Part shown: one piece after another, positions 46,291-57,871 of the stretch | Layout of the letters: every line of letters begins with the position of its first letter | Position numbering within the stretch: position 1 is the first letter of the stretch | Assembly: GCA_963402885.1 (NCBI GenBank) | Contig: OY727099.1 | Location: 15,643,001 to 15,707,000, forward strand | Length of the DNA stretch: 64,000 bases | Direction of reading: 5' to 3' | Source of the DNA: Antedon bifida | Lineage: Eukaryota; Echinodermata; Crinoidea; Comatulida; Antedonidae | Position numbers and translations under genes: made by a program | The notes under the pieces: generated by a model | Seen by the model: the letters and a program-made list of their open reading frames with translations, nothing else | What the model was told of the DNA's origin: nothing | Database searches by the model: none

Positions 46291-47160
46291 GATCGACTCT
46301 TCTACTAAGATGTGTGCTAAGGCAGGTTCAACATTGCATAAATGGGTAACTAACAATAGACAAGTGTTAAATTCAATTCTCACAGATTTGAGAGCAACCG
46401 ACTGGAAGGAGATTTCTTTACACGACAAGTTACCTATTGAACGTGCACATGGTGTTGTTTGGTACGTGGAAAAGGATACGTTCGAGTTTCGAATGGAATT
46501 TAAAGATAATCCAGTCACTCGCCGTGGAATTCTCTCTACTTTAAGTGCAGTATACGATCCGTTTGGTTTCCTGGCACCTGTATTGATTGTTGGAAAACTG
46601 ATTCTACGAGAATTGTGTATGTCTCAGCTTGATTGGGACGATCCACTTCCAGACGAGACGTATCATAAGTGGGCCAGATGGCGAAATGATATAATATCTG
46701 GAATCGAGAACATTAAGGTCAAACGATGTTTTAAACCGGTCAATTTTGGTTCCAAGGCGGAAATGCATTTTTTCTCAGACGCAAATGAATTTGCTTATGC
46801 TCAATCATCTTACATCAGACTAATTAACACTCTAGGACAAGTGTCCGTATCTTTTCTTCTAGGTAAATCCAGGATTGTACCTAAAACCAAAACCACTACC
46901 ATTCCAAGGTTGGAACTTGTCGCCGCAGCCTTATCAGCACGTATGAGTGGACTGATAACGAGAGAACTGGCTTACGATGCTACACATTATTATTGGTGTG
47001 ACAGCAAAGTTGTCCTGGGGTATATCTGAAATGAAGCAAGAAAGTTCAAGGTATTTGTATCTAACCGCATACAACAAATTCATGACCACTCCAATACCAG
47101 TGATTGGCATTACGTTCCATCCGCATCTAATCCAAGTGACTCTGCTACAAGGGGAGTGAG
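46289..47160 (+). pseudogene. BEL/Pao connection and RNase H region
   Basis: SAVYDPFGFLAPVLIVGKLI and LDWDDPLPDE (46545-46655) mark the Pao-specific segment. HFFSDANEFAYAQSSYIR (46765) holds the RNase H Asp in the SDA context; KTTTIPRLELVAA supplies the Glu and YYWCDSKVVLGYI the third Asp. The frame is open for 246 codons and breaks at 47029. Confidence 0.8.
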
Positions 47161-47164
47161 TATT

Positions 47165-48365
47165 GTTCAGCTGACGAACTCTACATGGTTAAATGGACCG
47201 CCCTTCTTGCATACTAACGAGCCATTACCGTCTGATGAATCTTATGTGGAAACTACTGATGTTGACATTTCAGACGAGATGCGGAAGACTTGTGTATTTT
47301 CTACTTGCATATCTTTAGATTTTTTTCAGAAATGGTTTATTAGTTTATGCAACAATTTCTCATCATGGACCAGGTTGCGCAGGGTAATCACTAGATGTCT
47401 GATGTGGAAGAAACGACTGATGAACGCTGCTAAAGTTTACATAAAGGAGGGTAGCGTGTTTAAATTGATTTCTTAGGACTGTACCATACCTTGTGTAGAT
47501 GACATTCAAGTAAGTGAGAAGTTAATATTGAAACATGTTCAAGATCAACACTTCTACGATGAGAAAGTATTACTAAGCAAGCTGTTAAACACTAACAGTT
47601 TAGAGGATCGCAAATCAGATGTTCAGCTGAAAAGATCAAGTTTTCTATGTGGACTAGATCCGTTTTTAGATGAAAACCAACTTATAAGAGTTGGGGGAAG
47701 AGTAAAACGTTCAAAGTTTGCATTTGATGTTAAGCATCCCTTGATCTTACAGAAAAAGTGTCACATTTTCATGAGCAGATGAACCATGCCAGGAAAGTTT
47801 CAACCTTAAATGAAGTCCGACAACGAGGCTATTGGATAATCCACGGTCTATCGACAGTTGGCGAATTGGTTCATCGTTGTGTAATCTGCCACAAGTTAAG
47901 GGGTAAATTATCGAACCAGAAGATGGCAGACCTACCAATTGAGAGGATTTCAGATGCTGCACCATTTACCTACAATGGACTAGATTTATTTGGACCTTTT
48001 AACATAAAAGAAAGAAGAAGCCTCGTAAAAAGGTACGGAGTACTTTTCATTTGTTTATCATCGAAGGCCATACATTTAGAGACAGCAAATACGTTGGAAA
48101 CCAATTCATTCATTAACGCATTAAGATGGTTCGTTAGTGTTCGTGTACCAGTCAGACAACTACATTCGGATAGGGGAACCAATCTTGTCGGTACCAGAAA
48201 TGAATGACAAAACGTAAATGAAGACAAGGTCAAGAAATATCTTGTGGGCCAAGGTTGTGATATCCATTTCAAATTTAACTTCCCGTCCACCAGCCATATG
48301 GGAGGAATTTGGGAATGCCAAATTCGTACTGTGAGAAATGCTTTGGCTCTTCTACTAATTGGATG
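47165..48365 (+). pseudogene. BEL/Pao integrase core
   Basis: Order: RVGGRVKRSKFAFDVKHP (47690), then HFHEQMNHARK and CVICHKLRGK (HHCC zinc finger, about 47760-47905). Then come NGLDLFGPF (first catalytic Asp, 47985), LHSDRGTNLVG (second Asp, 48160) and, after a stop at 48205, SSHMGGIWECQIR (third, Glu, about 48310). The frame is lost at 47476, 47780 and 48205. Confidence 0.8.
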
Positions 48366-48487
48366 ATGAATGTTTTCGTACGTTGCTTTCCGTCATGAAC
48401 ATTGTAAATTCCAGGCCCCTTACTGTTAACAACTTAAATGACCCAAATTCAATGAACCGCTAACACCTACTCACATTCTAACCTTAA

Positions 48488-49528
48488 CACTTTGACTGCC
48501 AAACACGAAGATCTTCGTTTTTGGAAACACAACGCTTGACTGCCAAACACGAAGATCTTCGTTTTTTGCGTTTTTTTACGAAATCCGGTAGATAGGTTAA
48601 TTATTGGTATATACTATAAATATGAACACTATATTCGGTCTAGACCGCCAATATTTTACAATTTGAAAGTAACTAATCTGGTTACGAACGACTTTCAAAA
48701 TGGTACCTGTCGAAATAACAAACACCGCTCATCACAGTAGCGCGTAGAGGGATGGCTTGGCGCATTGTGTATCGGTCGCGCGCTAGCTATGCCGCCGAAG
48801 CATTACAAAGGTTTTTGTGGATTGACATGTTTGTTTGTTATCTGAATAAAAAATAATGGAGTCATTTTCAATATGAAGTCTTTAATTTTATTATTGTATG
48901 TATACCCTAATTGTTTAGGTGTTTTACTGAAAGTGACCGAGTTTCACGCAACAAACTTGTTTTGAAATGGTATGGATATTATCATCAGTTTACTATCTAG
49001 GCTAGTAGTACTAGGCTAGCCTAGGCCTAGTCGTAAAACGGTTCCGGACCAACTTTAGGCCTGGTTAACTAGGCCTGGTGTCTTTACTATGTGGATTTTG
49101 GCGAAACATTGATGTAAGATTTATGATTTATAAAATGTAATACATTTTTCGATAGTGATAACTTGTTTTTATAGGCCTATCGGTGCCGTGTAAGTAACTT
49201 TTTTGTTGTTTGTTGATCTCACCGGTCGATATTTTCATATTGTGATGTCTTGCACAAAATCGCGAATATCTCGACTTTCTTGCGCGAAACTATGAAAAAC
49301 TCAAAAAGTGGGTTACTTTCATTTTACTATTACGATTTACATATTGCGATTTAAAAATCGTTCTTGGTACCATTGGAAAGCTAAAATCTTTATGATTATT
49401 TTAGTCTAAATTACATATAAATCAGATCACATACATGGTTTCAAACAGCTTTAATAAAAACATCGAATTGGGCTAAAAATGCTGGCGGTGGCAGTTTCTA
49501 ACTGGAAAAACCTCTGGCAGTCAAAGTG
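48488..49528. mobile_element. 1,041-bp piggyBac-like non-autonomous element (TTAA target)
   Basis: Ends CACTTTGACTGCCA and TGGCAGTCAAAGTG are perfect 14-bp inverted repeats flanked by TTAA on both sides (48484-48487, 49529-49532). Removing the element and one TTAA rejoins the BEL/Pao integrase frame across LTPTHIL and TLKHKVV. The left end has a second copy of CTTGACTGCCAAACACGAAG 47 bp inside. No transposase was found. TTAA duplication is typical of piggyBac and Kolobok families; family choice is inference. Confidence 0.88.
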
Positions 49529-49532
49529 TTAA

Positions 49533-49951
49533 AACATAAAGTTGTAGTTCCTCCACCAGGTATCTTTCAGAATGCTGATATGTATTGTAGACGGCGATGG
49601 AGACGAGTGCAACACTTATCCAACGAGTTTTGGTGTAGATGGCGGAAAGAATACTTATCGTCAATGCAGTCACGGTCAAAGTGGACGTCACCAAAGAGAA
49701 ACTTTAAAGTTGGCGACGTAGTGCATTTGAAGGGAGACAACGTTCCACGTAACATCTGGGAATTAGCAAAGGTTATTGCACTGCATCCAAGCGACGACGG
49801 TCTCGTAAGAAAGGTTTCCGTGTTCGTTGGACGACGACAATCTGTGCTGGAAAGACCTGTGTACAAACTAGTGCAGTTGATTGAACTTATGAACTTGATA
49901 ATACTAGAATCATGGTTAGCCATGTTCTTATATAAAATGTATTGCGAATAA
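49533..49951 (+). pseudogene. BEL/Pao integrase C-terminal segment (DUF5641-like)
   Basis: The frame resumes after the TTAA element: LKHKVVVPPPGIF, YCRRRWRRVQHLSNEFW, RWRKEYLSSMQSR, FKVGDVVHLKGDNVPRNIW and GRRQSVLERPVYKLV. It is intact for about 130 codons to a stop at 49949, and matches the typical last part of BEL/Pao polyproteins. Confidence 0.82.
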
Positions 49952-50154
49952 TATGGATTTTGGCGATTCTCCTATACTGATGATAATCTTTGATTGAACA
50001 GACCTTAAGTCTTAATCGTAAGTAATTTCATTATTGTTTCAAATCCCAGTCAGTGGAGCCTTTATAACATGATCATGCTGTTTAATATTTATTATGTGTC
50101 ATTATATTTCATGTTTTGCAAAGATCTCTAGTATCGTTTGCAAGGGAGCCATGT

Positions 50155-50417
50155 TAAAGTGTGCGCCCTCTATTGTTGTGGCATTTATCCACTTATATGC
50201 AAATTATGCTTATACACTACAGTATAAAGCCGATCACGTAAAACGGCATTGAAAGGGACATTGTGGTCAAAGGCGGTGTTATGTGCGAGGCCTTACAATT
50301 TATTATCAGTGTTACCAGGATATGTATTGTAGTACCATACGTTATTCAAAGAATAAACCCTGCATAAAAATTAAGCCTTCGTGTACGAGTTATTTATAAA
50401 GTGTCGCTTTATTACAC
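50155..50417 (+). repeat. Probable 3' LTR of the BEL/Pao element
   Basis: It begins TGTTAAAGTGTGCGCCCTC after the purine-rich GCAAGGGAGCCA and ends GTCGCTTTATTACA. A TATAAAG (about 50222) and AATAAA (50352) are at suitable places. The 5' partner is not recognisable, so boundaries rest on the TG...CA rule only. Confidence 0.45.
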
Positions 50418-50424
50418 CGAGGTA

Positions 50425-50560
50425 ATGTGTATTTGCAAAGTTTAGAATTGGACTCTTACCCTACAAGTTGAATTTAAAAAAAGCTTTGCACATCGATATT
50501 AAGAAAATAAAACAATTGTCGCAGCATTCATCATGCTTGTTCACTAGATAAATACTGGAC
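50425..50560. repeat. Penelope-related repeat, copy of 1.5 kb
   Basis: TGTATTTGCAAAGTTTAGAATTG is followed by ACTCTTACCCTACAAGTTGAAT and AAGCTTTGCACATCGATATT, which match the minus-strand fragment at 1510-1620 in inverse. Confidence 0.65.
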
Positions 50561-50624
50561 AACTTTACTAATTAAAATCAACTTTTACAGCAATTTCATA
50601 ATTTTTTTTCTCATAAATTACTTG

Positions 50625-50845
50625 CTATGATAGTCCTAGTAATGATAGAACCAATAATATTTTAGCTGGTCTTGATGGTGTTAGCATTGAAAATTTCAGC
50701 ACATATTTTAAATGTGAATTTTGCTTATAGATGCCTTGTGAAGCAGCATAGAGAAGTTCTTCTGGTTCTCTGACTATTAATAGCTGATGAAATGAACCTT
50801 GTGATGGCCATACTTGTACCATCTTCTTCGTAAACAATAAAGAAA
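50625..50845 (-). other. Unassigned minus-strand open frame
   Basis: About 70 codons include VWPSQGSFHQLLIVREPEEL and LYAASQGIYK, which look protein-like, but I do not recognise a family. It could be an exon of an unidentified minus-strand gene. It does not match the expected last exon of RNF2. Confidence 0.2.
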
Positions 50846-50997
50846 TAGTTTGATAGTTTTAGTAGTATACTCTTCACATTTTCAAGAATGTTATCAAGCC
50901 ATTCTCCTTCAGATATACAAACTTTTATTTAATTTGAAAAGGTCATCATATTCAAATAATTAAATAAACGCGAGTGGTGTAAAATATAAACTAACCG

Positions 50998-51096
50998 TCA
51001 ACTAAACTTTTCAAGTGCACGATTTTTAAAGTTTGATGTGCGTTTACAATGCCAATAACGTCAACTTTTGACGTTTGTTGAACAGTTTTGATCGAT
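50998..51096 (-). other. Possible exon, family uncertain
   Basis: Between AG-ending GTATGAACAG and donor-like GTTAGTTT the frame encodes SIKTVQQTSKVDVIGIVNAH and LKSLVD. VDVIGIV is the type of strand seen at the start of OB-fold domains, but the match is short. Confidence 0.2.
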
Positions 51097-51185
51097 GCTA
51101 TGCTGTTCATACAATCGTTGTAATGCAGCCTACTGTGACTAAGCCTAATAAATAGCATGAGCATGTTACGATTTATTTTATTCAA

Positions 51186-52898
51186 AGTTGTATGTATTAT
51201 AAGTTTTATTTTTATACAACTGAATATATAATATTTGGGGTTTTTTTCAATTTAAAACACACTTAGCCAATGTACACAACTGATTTACTCACACATCATA
51301 AACGCTTGAGCACAGTGTATGCCTTATGTAATGAGATACACTGAAATAAGACACTGGCAAAACCTGGTTTGAAAACCCGTCAGGTCAGGCAGGTTTTCTG
51401 GTAAAAGAGATAGTTACGGCATGCAGCTAATGCAAAACATGAATTAAACTCACAGTATACTGTCCATTTCCCATTGATACATAGATCTTATATACCATTT
51501 CTGCTCTTTTACTGCTTTCTAAAATGAATAAGATCAAAGTAAACAAAAAACAAGCCCTAGAAAAAAATTGGTTTTTTAAAAACCAGGGAAACCTGCAAAT
51601 TTCAGAGAATTTGGAAACTCTGATTTTATTTTCATTTATACTGTAAATTGTGTTACTGTAAAAACTTGATAAATAAATGTCTGTACAAAAGGCGAGTAGC
51701 TGCCATGGTATTGACTAAGAGGAAGTGTCAAAATTATACTACTCTGTGTAACGCGGTGCACAATGGTTATCGTTATTCGGTGTATTACAACTTGTTAATG
51801 AGGTGGGTGAAACCATGTTCATTGAAGCTACTAACGTTTTGCATCATGCATGTTTATGAGGTGATTACTGAATTGTTTACTTCATATAAATAAATAAAAA
51901 ACGGCGCACATGGTAAATGGTTTGTACATTTTGTAATACAGTATATGTTACATGTGTTTCCACCGTTCTCAATTAAGGGGAATTCACATTTTTGGAGACC
52001 GAACAAAGTTTTTTTTTTCAGGGACAACATGCGGTAGTAAAGTAGAGTTTGTAAACTGTGTTTATTTTGTAACATTGTGGGCGGTCCGCAGTCTGTCGGT
52101 TAGAGTCATGAAAGCTTTGATCTTAAACTGATGCATATCATTCTATTCCTTAATCCATGATGTACACGCACCCCTCTGATCAATCGTTGGTTGGAAAAAC
52201 AATTCCGAGCGAGCCGAACGATTGTTGTAGAAATTCCATTTGATGTACACGCCACACCACTGGTAAGAAATTATCACTGTGTATATTCATATTCTTGGGT
52301 TGACCATTTTCCGTATTTGTAACATCTATCGTGATGTAATTATTTTATTTAATGATTTTTAATAAAACGAAAAAAAACAGTACACGGATATTTTTTTCAG
52401 AATTATATTTTCAGCTAATAAAAATTATTAGCACCGTCTTGTTCATCCTGCTAGCCTAGTCAACAACTTCATGCGTGTATACCACCAACGACATCGCACT
52501 ATATTTAGACGTTGACAGGGTTTGCCCACTGTCTGATCGTGGTCTGGGTGAGAGCGTGCGGCTTATTTTTGGTATAAATAATAGTAACAGTAGAATGTTA
52601 TAAATTAGGCAGGATATTTATTGTTTAAATGCTTGTATTAACTCCAAAAATCAACGGAGCGTGTCTCCTGTTTCTGCTGTCCTACTACTATATTTATTTG
52701 CTTACTTATGAATAATCAATTTGCTAACGCAATTACTGAAATCTACAAGATTATGCATAAACATTACAGGTAGTGCGTTAACCACTGTAAACGTTGTGTT
52801 ACACAGAGTAATATAATTTTGACCCAGCCCCTAACCAGTACACAAACATTTGATCATAACAAAATTATATAATAAATAAAACAAAATAAAAGTGTAAC
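51186..52898. other. No gene recognised; RNF2 last exon not found
   Basis: The second half of the RNF2 RAWUL domain should lie downstream (lower coordinates) of 52899 on the minus strand, but I could not find it down to 50.5 kb. No other feature is supported. Confidence 0.35.
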
Positions 52899-53043
52899 CT
52901 TTGCTTTCAATAGACAATCTAATTGACAGATATCTGGCAAGATGATCTATGGTTGCGTTTGCAGTTGTTTTCAAATAACGACTGCTAGCTCGTTTCTTCT
53001 CTTTTTCATCCAATGGGTATGGTTTAAACACCAATTCTATTTC
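52899..53043 (-). CDS. RNF2: RNF2 exon with RAWUL domain start
   Basis: [38 protein letters not shown] and SIRLSIESK match the first half of the ubiquitin-like RAWUL domain that binds CBX or RYBP partners. Acceptor TTTCTGTAG, donor GTTACACT, one base left. Confidence 0.92.
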
Positions 53044-55430
53044 CTACAGAAAGAATAAAATATACATAAACAAAACATGATTTATTTATTTATTTCAACA
53101 GGGTGGTCCATCCCGTCAAAGCTCATCATTGTATTATACATACTGTAATATCTCCCAATAAATCCTAATTCTAACTAGATATGAACTCGTCACTTTGACG
53201 AGTTAGTTATCCGCACAACATACGCCACGTGCACGGCATACGTTGTAATGTTACACACAGAAAAAGATTATACCATTATGACCTGAAGAATATGTTGTGC
53301 TGAATTCTGTCTATTTTGTGTCATGTGCAGATACAGTATATACTGTATACATACTACATACAATGTAGTATAGGTGAAATTACGATACCAGTTTTTAACA
53401 TGATGACATCATCAAAATGAAACACAAAGATAACAATTTCGGAAAAAAATAGTCTGATCAAAAACAAATTAAATTAACATGAAGCGATTTAAATAGGTAG
53501 AATGTAGATGAGCGCTCTTTTAAATGTGATGAACTATGAAGAATTCATTCAACTGGCCATATGATGATGTCCCAACATCCGTTTGGAAATTTAAACAATT
53601 AACATCTTCCAGAACACATTTTAATCATGAGTATCACTTTTTATTCTAAAGAGCTATAACAGATTGAGATTTACTGTAAAGATGAAATAAGTGATTTTGT
53701 AACTTTTTCAACTAAAACGCATGCACATTGTCTAATCAAACGTGTTTGTATGGCGTAATTTAAAGCTTAAATGATCTCAATCGTTTTTAAAATTACTAGC
53801 AAAGGCTGGAAAATAAAATTTCAAGAGGAAAAAACATGATTTTCATATTCCGTGTGCACCATACATGTAAAATATCGAATGTGAAAAAAATCCAATTTTT
53901 AATATTCAGATGGCCATATGATGACATCATAACATCCGAGAGTTAAATTTTCTGCATGAATTCTTTCTATGAATTCATTCAGAGCTATAATAGATTAAAA
54001 ATAGGCATAATTTTAACAATATTTTGTCAGTTTTGCAACTAAAATGCACACCAATGGTCTAAACCAACTTGTTCGTATGACATCATTTTAATTTGAAATG
54101 ATTTCTTTCTGACTAGAAAAGGCTAGACAATCACAATTCAAGAGAAAAAACATGATTTTCATTTTCAGTGCGCACTGTATGCGCAAAATTGTGTGCGTGG
54201 GGAAATTTTGACATCAGCAAAATGTCATAAATCGCATAAAAAGTTGAATAGAAATTAATTTTGCGCATTTTGAAATTTTAAATGCGTGTGCACATGTAAC
54301 TTCTTGTAAAACATGCCATTTTTAGTGCACAAAGAGTTGACCCTTGATAAGAAATAACCTTTCACCAAGTGTCAATACAAAAACTTGTCATGAATGAAAC
54401 ATAATATAATAAATGATGGTGTAATATTTATTTTCAAACTAATATACTGATAAAGCACTAAAAAGCATGCTGCAAAATAAACTGACCTGTACAGGTTCTG
54501 TTGGTTCTTGTATTGGTTCTTGTTCTGTTTCTGTGGCAGCATCTTGGTAATCTTGGTCATAGTCTTCAGTAGCAGGTTCATCTTCTACAACATGTGTTTC
54601 ACATGAGTTCACTGGTGGTAGAGATGGCATGTCAATTTCAACAGGAGTACTAATGATAGCTGGCTGGTAGCCACAAAGTGCTTCAGCATCAGATTCGTCA
54701 GATGTTCGAGTTCTCTTCTGAGGGGGCTGCACCTGCTCTGTTTCGCCAGAAACTTCCACCTGTTTATCAACTGCTATATTGACTGGATTTTGTTTCCTCT
54801 GTAGAAATGGTATCAGAAAAATAAAAATGATATGTATGCATGAATAACCCCAGGCTTTATTACATCACCCTATTTCTGGCAAATACACTTACTACACGTT
54901 GAGCTCTGTTCATAGCTTGCCATTTCATGCCCTCTTCAATGCTACTGCTAAGTGCATTAGGATTTGTATTTTTTGTTAAACTCAAGAGAACACGTTCCTG
55001 GTGGGCATCATACTCTTCTCGACTCGGATATATCTTGGATATTAGGTCGTCAAAATTTGGATCTGGTCGAAGAGACCGCTTCGATACCAGTTTTTTTCTG
55101 CATGTTGGACATTCTTTATTGCTAAAAAAAAAATACATTTTTAATCAATTAAAAAAAACAATTTTGCAAGATAGAAAAAAAAGTGTAGTAATCCAATATG
55201 CAATCAAATTAAATTTATCAAAACAATTTCTTACCCACTTCTTAAAGCAGTAATAATACAGTCTTGGCAGAATCGATGCAGACACTCTTTTGTTGTCATA
55301 GTGTTTTTTAACATATCAAGGCATATTGGACACATCAGCTCACTATGCAAGCTACGTGGAGAAACTGCAATTTCAGTATCATCAGTAATAGCTTCCTGGG
55401 GCGTACGATTTAACTCATACAAACTAAGTT
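52899..55430 (-). CDS. RNF2: E3 ubiquitin ligase RING1/RNF2 (Polycomb PRC1), partial, five exons
   Basis: Minus-strand exons 55235-55430, 54893-55121, 54487-54798 and 52899-53043 follow in phase (2, 0, 0, 1). They encode [45 protein letters not shown] (RING, first part) and then [39 protein letters not shown] and [15 protein letters not shown] divergent acidic linker follows (KKR.. nuclear signal QKRTRTSD), then [11 protein letters not shown] and [19 protein letters not shown], the start of the RAWUL domain. RING1/RNF2 is the catalytic subunit of Polycomb repressive complex 1 that monoubiquitylates histone H2A. The near identity over the RING leaves little doubt. First exon and the rest of RAWUL are not seen. 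I count four exons with certainty; a fifth (the end) is expected. Confidence 0.93.
53080..53165 (-). mobile_element. LINE 3' tail (minus strand)
   Basis: On the minus strand, TTTGACGGGATGGACCACCC followed by TGTTGAAATAAATAAATAAAT reads as a LINE 3' UTR end with an AAAT tail. It lies in an RNF2 intron. Confidence 0.5.
53165..54335. repeat. CRE-palindrome/stem-loop repeat, intronic copy
   Basis: It begins with the stem-loop ACTCGTCACTTTGACGAGT and GTTATCCGC (53185), then ACATACGCCACGTGCACGGC. AACATGATGACATCATCAAAATG (53395) and GGCCATATGATGATGTC (53555) follow; the second half repeats the block (GGCCATATGATGACATCAT at 53910). It fills most of an RNF2 intron. Confidence 0.75.
54487..54798 (-). 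CDS. RNF2: RNF2 linker exon
   Basis: 104 codons, phase 0 at both ends. It begins [15 protein letters not shown], carries a basic [11 protein letters not shown] stretch and is rich in Glu, Asp and Pro, ending EPTEPVQ. The linker is variable among animals; acceptor TTTCTACAG and donor GTCAGTTT are good. Confidence 0.88.
54893..55121 (-). CDS. RNF2: RNF2 exon with end of RING finger
   Basis: Acceptor follows a T-rich tract (TTTTTTTTTAG). The exon encodes [20 protein letters not shown], with the last zinc pair, and the conserved helix up to NRAQRV; donor GTAAGTGT. Confidence 0.93.
55235..55430 (-). CDS. RNF2: RNF2 exon with RING finger N-terminal half
   Basis: It starts after TTTTTAG by completing a Glu codon and ends SG plus two bases before GTAAGAAA. 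It has [13 protein letters not shown] and the H2A-binding helix residues typical of RING1B. Confidence 0.93.
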
Positions 55431-55439
55431 CTAAAAAGT

Positions 55440-56690
55440 TTTAAATGAAAAAAAAAATCAACTACACATGAATGTAGTACCAAATTATTGAAATAACCCA
55501 TTTTATAAATTTTGTTATTAGTTGGTATAAAATAAAATTTTAAAATGTGTTTATAATTTGACAAGCAATACAATAACATGCAATACAACATATAAAAATA
55601 AAAAATGTTGGGCAGGGGCAGCTTAAGCAAAGTACATTCAATAAAATTCAAATCAGCCAGCTATATCAAATTACAGCTCTTAAAAGTATGTTGGCCATCA
55701 CATCGTCATTTTTCATGTTTTTAGTTTCAGCTACAGTAAAGTATAGAAGACCTCTGAATGTTTTCAACTGAGCTCACTCCACAAGAAAGAAGTCCTAGGC
55801 CTAGGGCCTAGCCTAGTTTTGCACAACATCACAAAATAAATATAATATGATCATAACAATGATGGTGAATAAAATGAATTGAAAAGCAAACGATCCCCTA
55901 TTAACGTACACATGGCCAGCTGAGTTGGGGATTATTGTGACGTTTACATTGTAAAGATCTATCAATAAATGAAATACGGTGTTGTGCTATAAATTATTTA
56001 TATGGAATAATTCATGATTATACATTATTTAAAAAGAGAAAGTTTATAATTAAAAACCAAATTTTTTTATTTATTTATTTATTTATTCCGGTATATAAAA
56101 AACATTACAAAAAGCAGAACAAGTCTGAAATTATTGTAGTACATATAATAAAAAGTTACATTACAGAACAAAAATACAAAAAAATTTACAATATGTATAA
56201 AAAAATAAATATACTGTACATTAATCATTAAAATTTATCCAATAGAGCAAAAATGCAATGTCATAAAAAAATAGATCATTTTTCATTCATTTTATCAGTA
56301 CAAAGTATTATTACTTAGGTTCACTAGTATTTTAAATATATTTATCAACAATATTGCAATGTCATAAAAAAAAAAATCATTTTTCATTCATTTTTTAATT
56401 CATTTGACTGACTTCAAATTTTAATTAAATTAACCCAAAATAAAGGTGCGCCCTAGCATCCTCGCGCTCGCCCGTCCATCACGCTCGAAAGATAAAACTG
56501 TCAATGCGGTGTAAGTAGAATATTTTAATAAATAATACTTCATTCTGTTTACGTCGGTAATTCATTACATTGATCCTGTTGTATGGCTAGGCCTAGCTCT
56601 AGGCCTAGACTCGCGTCGGCAAATTTTTCCCCGGGTCTGGCAACCTCACGTCACCGTTTACGTCGGCAATGCTGAATGTCGGCGTTAATT
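55440..56690. other. RNF2 upstream region; LINE-like tails only
   Basis: No further RNF2 exon was recognised. (TTTA)n at 56063-56090 plus a neighbouring AT-rich stretch may be the 3' end of a minus-strand LINE. ATCATTTTTCATTCATTTT occurs twice (56270, 56375) as a local direct repeat after GCAATGTCATAAAAAA. Confidence 0.35.
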
Positions 56691-56694
56691 TTTT

Positions 56695-57055
56695 GGGCTG
56701 CAAATTAACTAAATTTAGTTATCCGTGCAAACGCAACATGCACATACGTTAAAATATGAACGCCAACAATTATTACGCCATCCTATGACATGAATTCAAT
56801 ATGTTTACAGTGCTGAATTGTACTTACTGTATTTTGTGTCATAAAGCATAACTATATTTACGGAATACACTGTATATGTTATATACAGTAGTAGCATAGA
56901 TGAAATTATGAGACCCATCTTTTAATCCATTTTTTAACATAATGACATCATCAAAATGTAACATAAAGATAGCAATTTTGGAAGATAATTATCTAAATAA
57001 TTACATTATGAAAATTTGAAGAATTTTAGGCACGAAAAAGTAGAAAAACTAAGGC
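56695..57055 (+). repeat. CRE-palindrome repeat family copy
   Basis: TTAGTTATCCGTGCAAACGC, CAACATGCACATACG, ATGACATCATCAAAATGTAAC and AAAGATAGCAATTTTGGAA are the family phrases in order. The element is truncated at about 57.05 kb. Confidence 0.65.
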
Positions 57056-57870
57056 ACAGTTGGAATTGTCATGATTGAACATGTACCAAAAGTTATGGGA
57101 AACTGGGAACGATAATGGCAAATCAACAGATGAATAAATATCAAATTTGAAAGTAACATTCAGCACATCCATTATACAGGCTCTGCTGAAGAATCTACAC
57201 CGTACTTTCTATGCATATCATTTCCAATGAAAGACAAAAACTGTGAACAAAATTCAAATATTGTACAGATAAAAATGACAAAATTAAACATTAAACAATA
57301 AAAACATCTGAACTCTCCATCGAAATGTAAATGTGCATCAAATATTCCCATTCCAGATTTTGTTGGAAAGTGTGTGGAGAATTTATACGAGGACGAAATT
57401 ACAGGAGCAGAAGAGTGGTATATCAGAACAAACAATTAAACTAAATGTCCCCAAACTTGGCAGTTATTACAAATAAAGATTCCTCTACATTAATCCGTAA
57501 TCAAGTTTATAAATTAAACATTTTTATAAAACACTACGTTTGAATCTTTAGGTTTGCAACACGCTGTGTGTTTAAGTTCGTGATACCGTAGCTGATTACA
57601 GGCTCTGCATAGACATCGCGTAACATGCCTCCTGTACTGTAGTTTCGAAAATATTTTGTGCCATAAGTATCAAAGATAAAAACCTTATGTTTTCGCTTAT
57701 TTTTTTAACATAAATATTTTGAACAATTTGACACAGCTGTCTACTACAAGCGGTTACCGATTTTCAAAAATTGGTGGCCATCTTTTGAACCTTTGCGGTA
57801 GTCTGATTTGAGTAAACTTTTGAAATGTTTTTTGAGACCATATTTTATTGTAATACATCAAAAAAACATT
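57056..57870. other. No gene recognised
   Basis: AT-rich flank with no supported feature on either strand. Confidence 0.25.
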
Positions 57871-57871
57871 T

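Larger units (their letters stand above)
43840..50417 (+). mobile_element. BEL/Pao LTR retrotransposon, decayed and interrupted
   Basis: Gag, protease, reverse transcriptase, RNase H, integrase and a C-terminal DUF5641-type segment occur in BEL/Pao order on the plus strand. Each is broken by frameshifts or stops. A 1,041-bp DNA element (48488-49528) splits the integrase C-terminal part. A likely 3' LTR is at about 50155-50417; no matching 5' LTR was found. TTTGGTGATCCAGG near 43837 is a possible primer-binding site. Confidence 0.85.
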
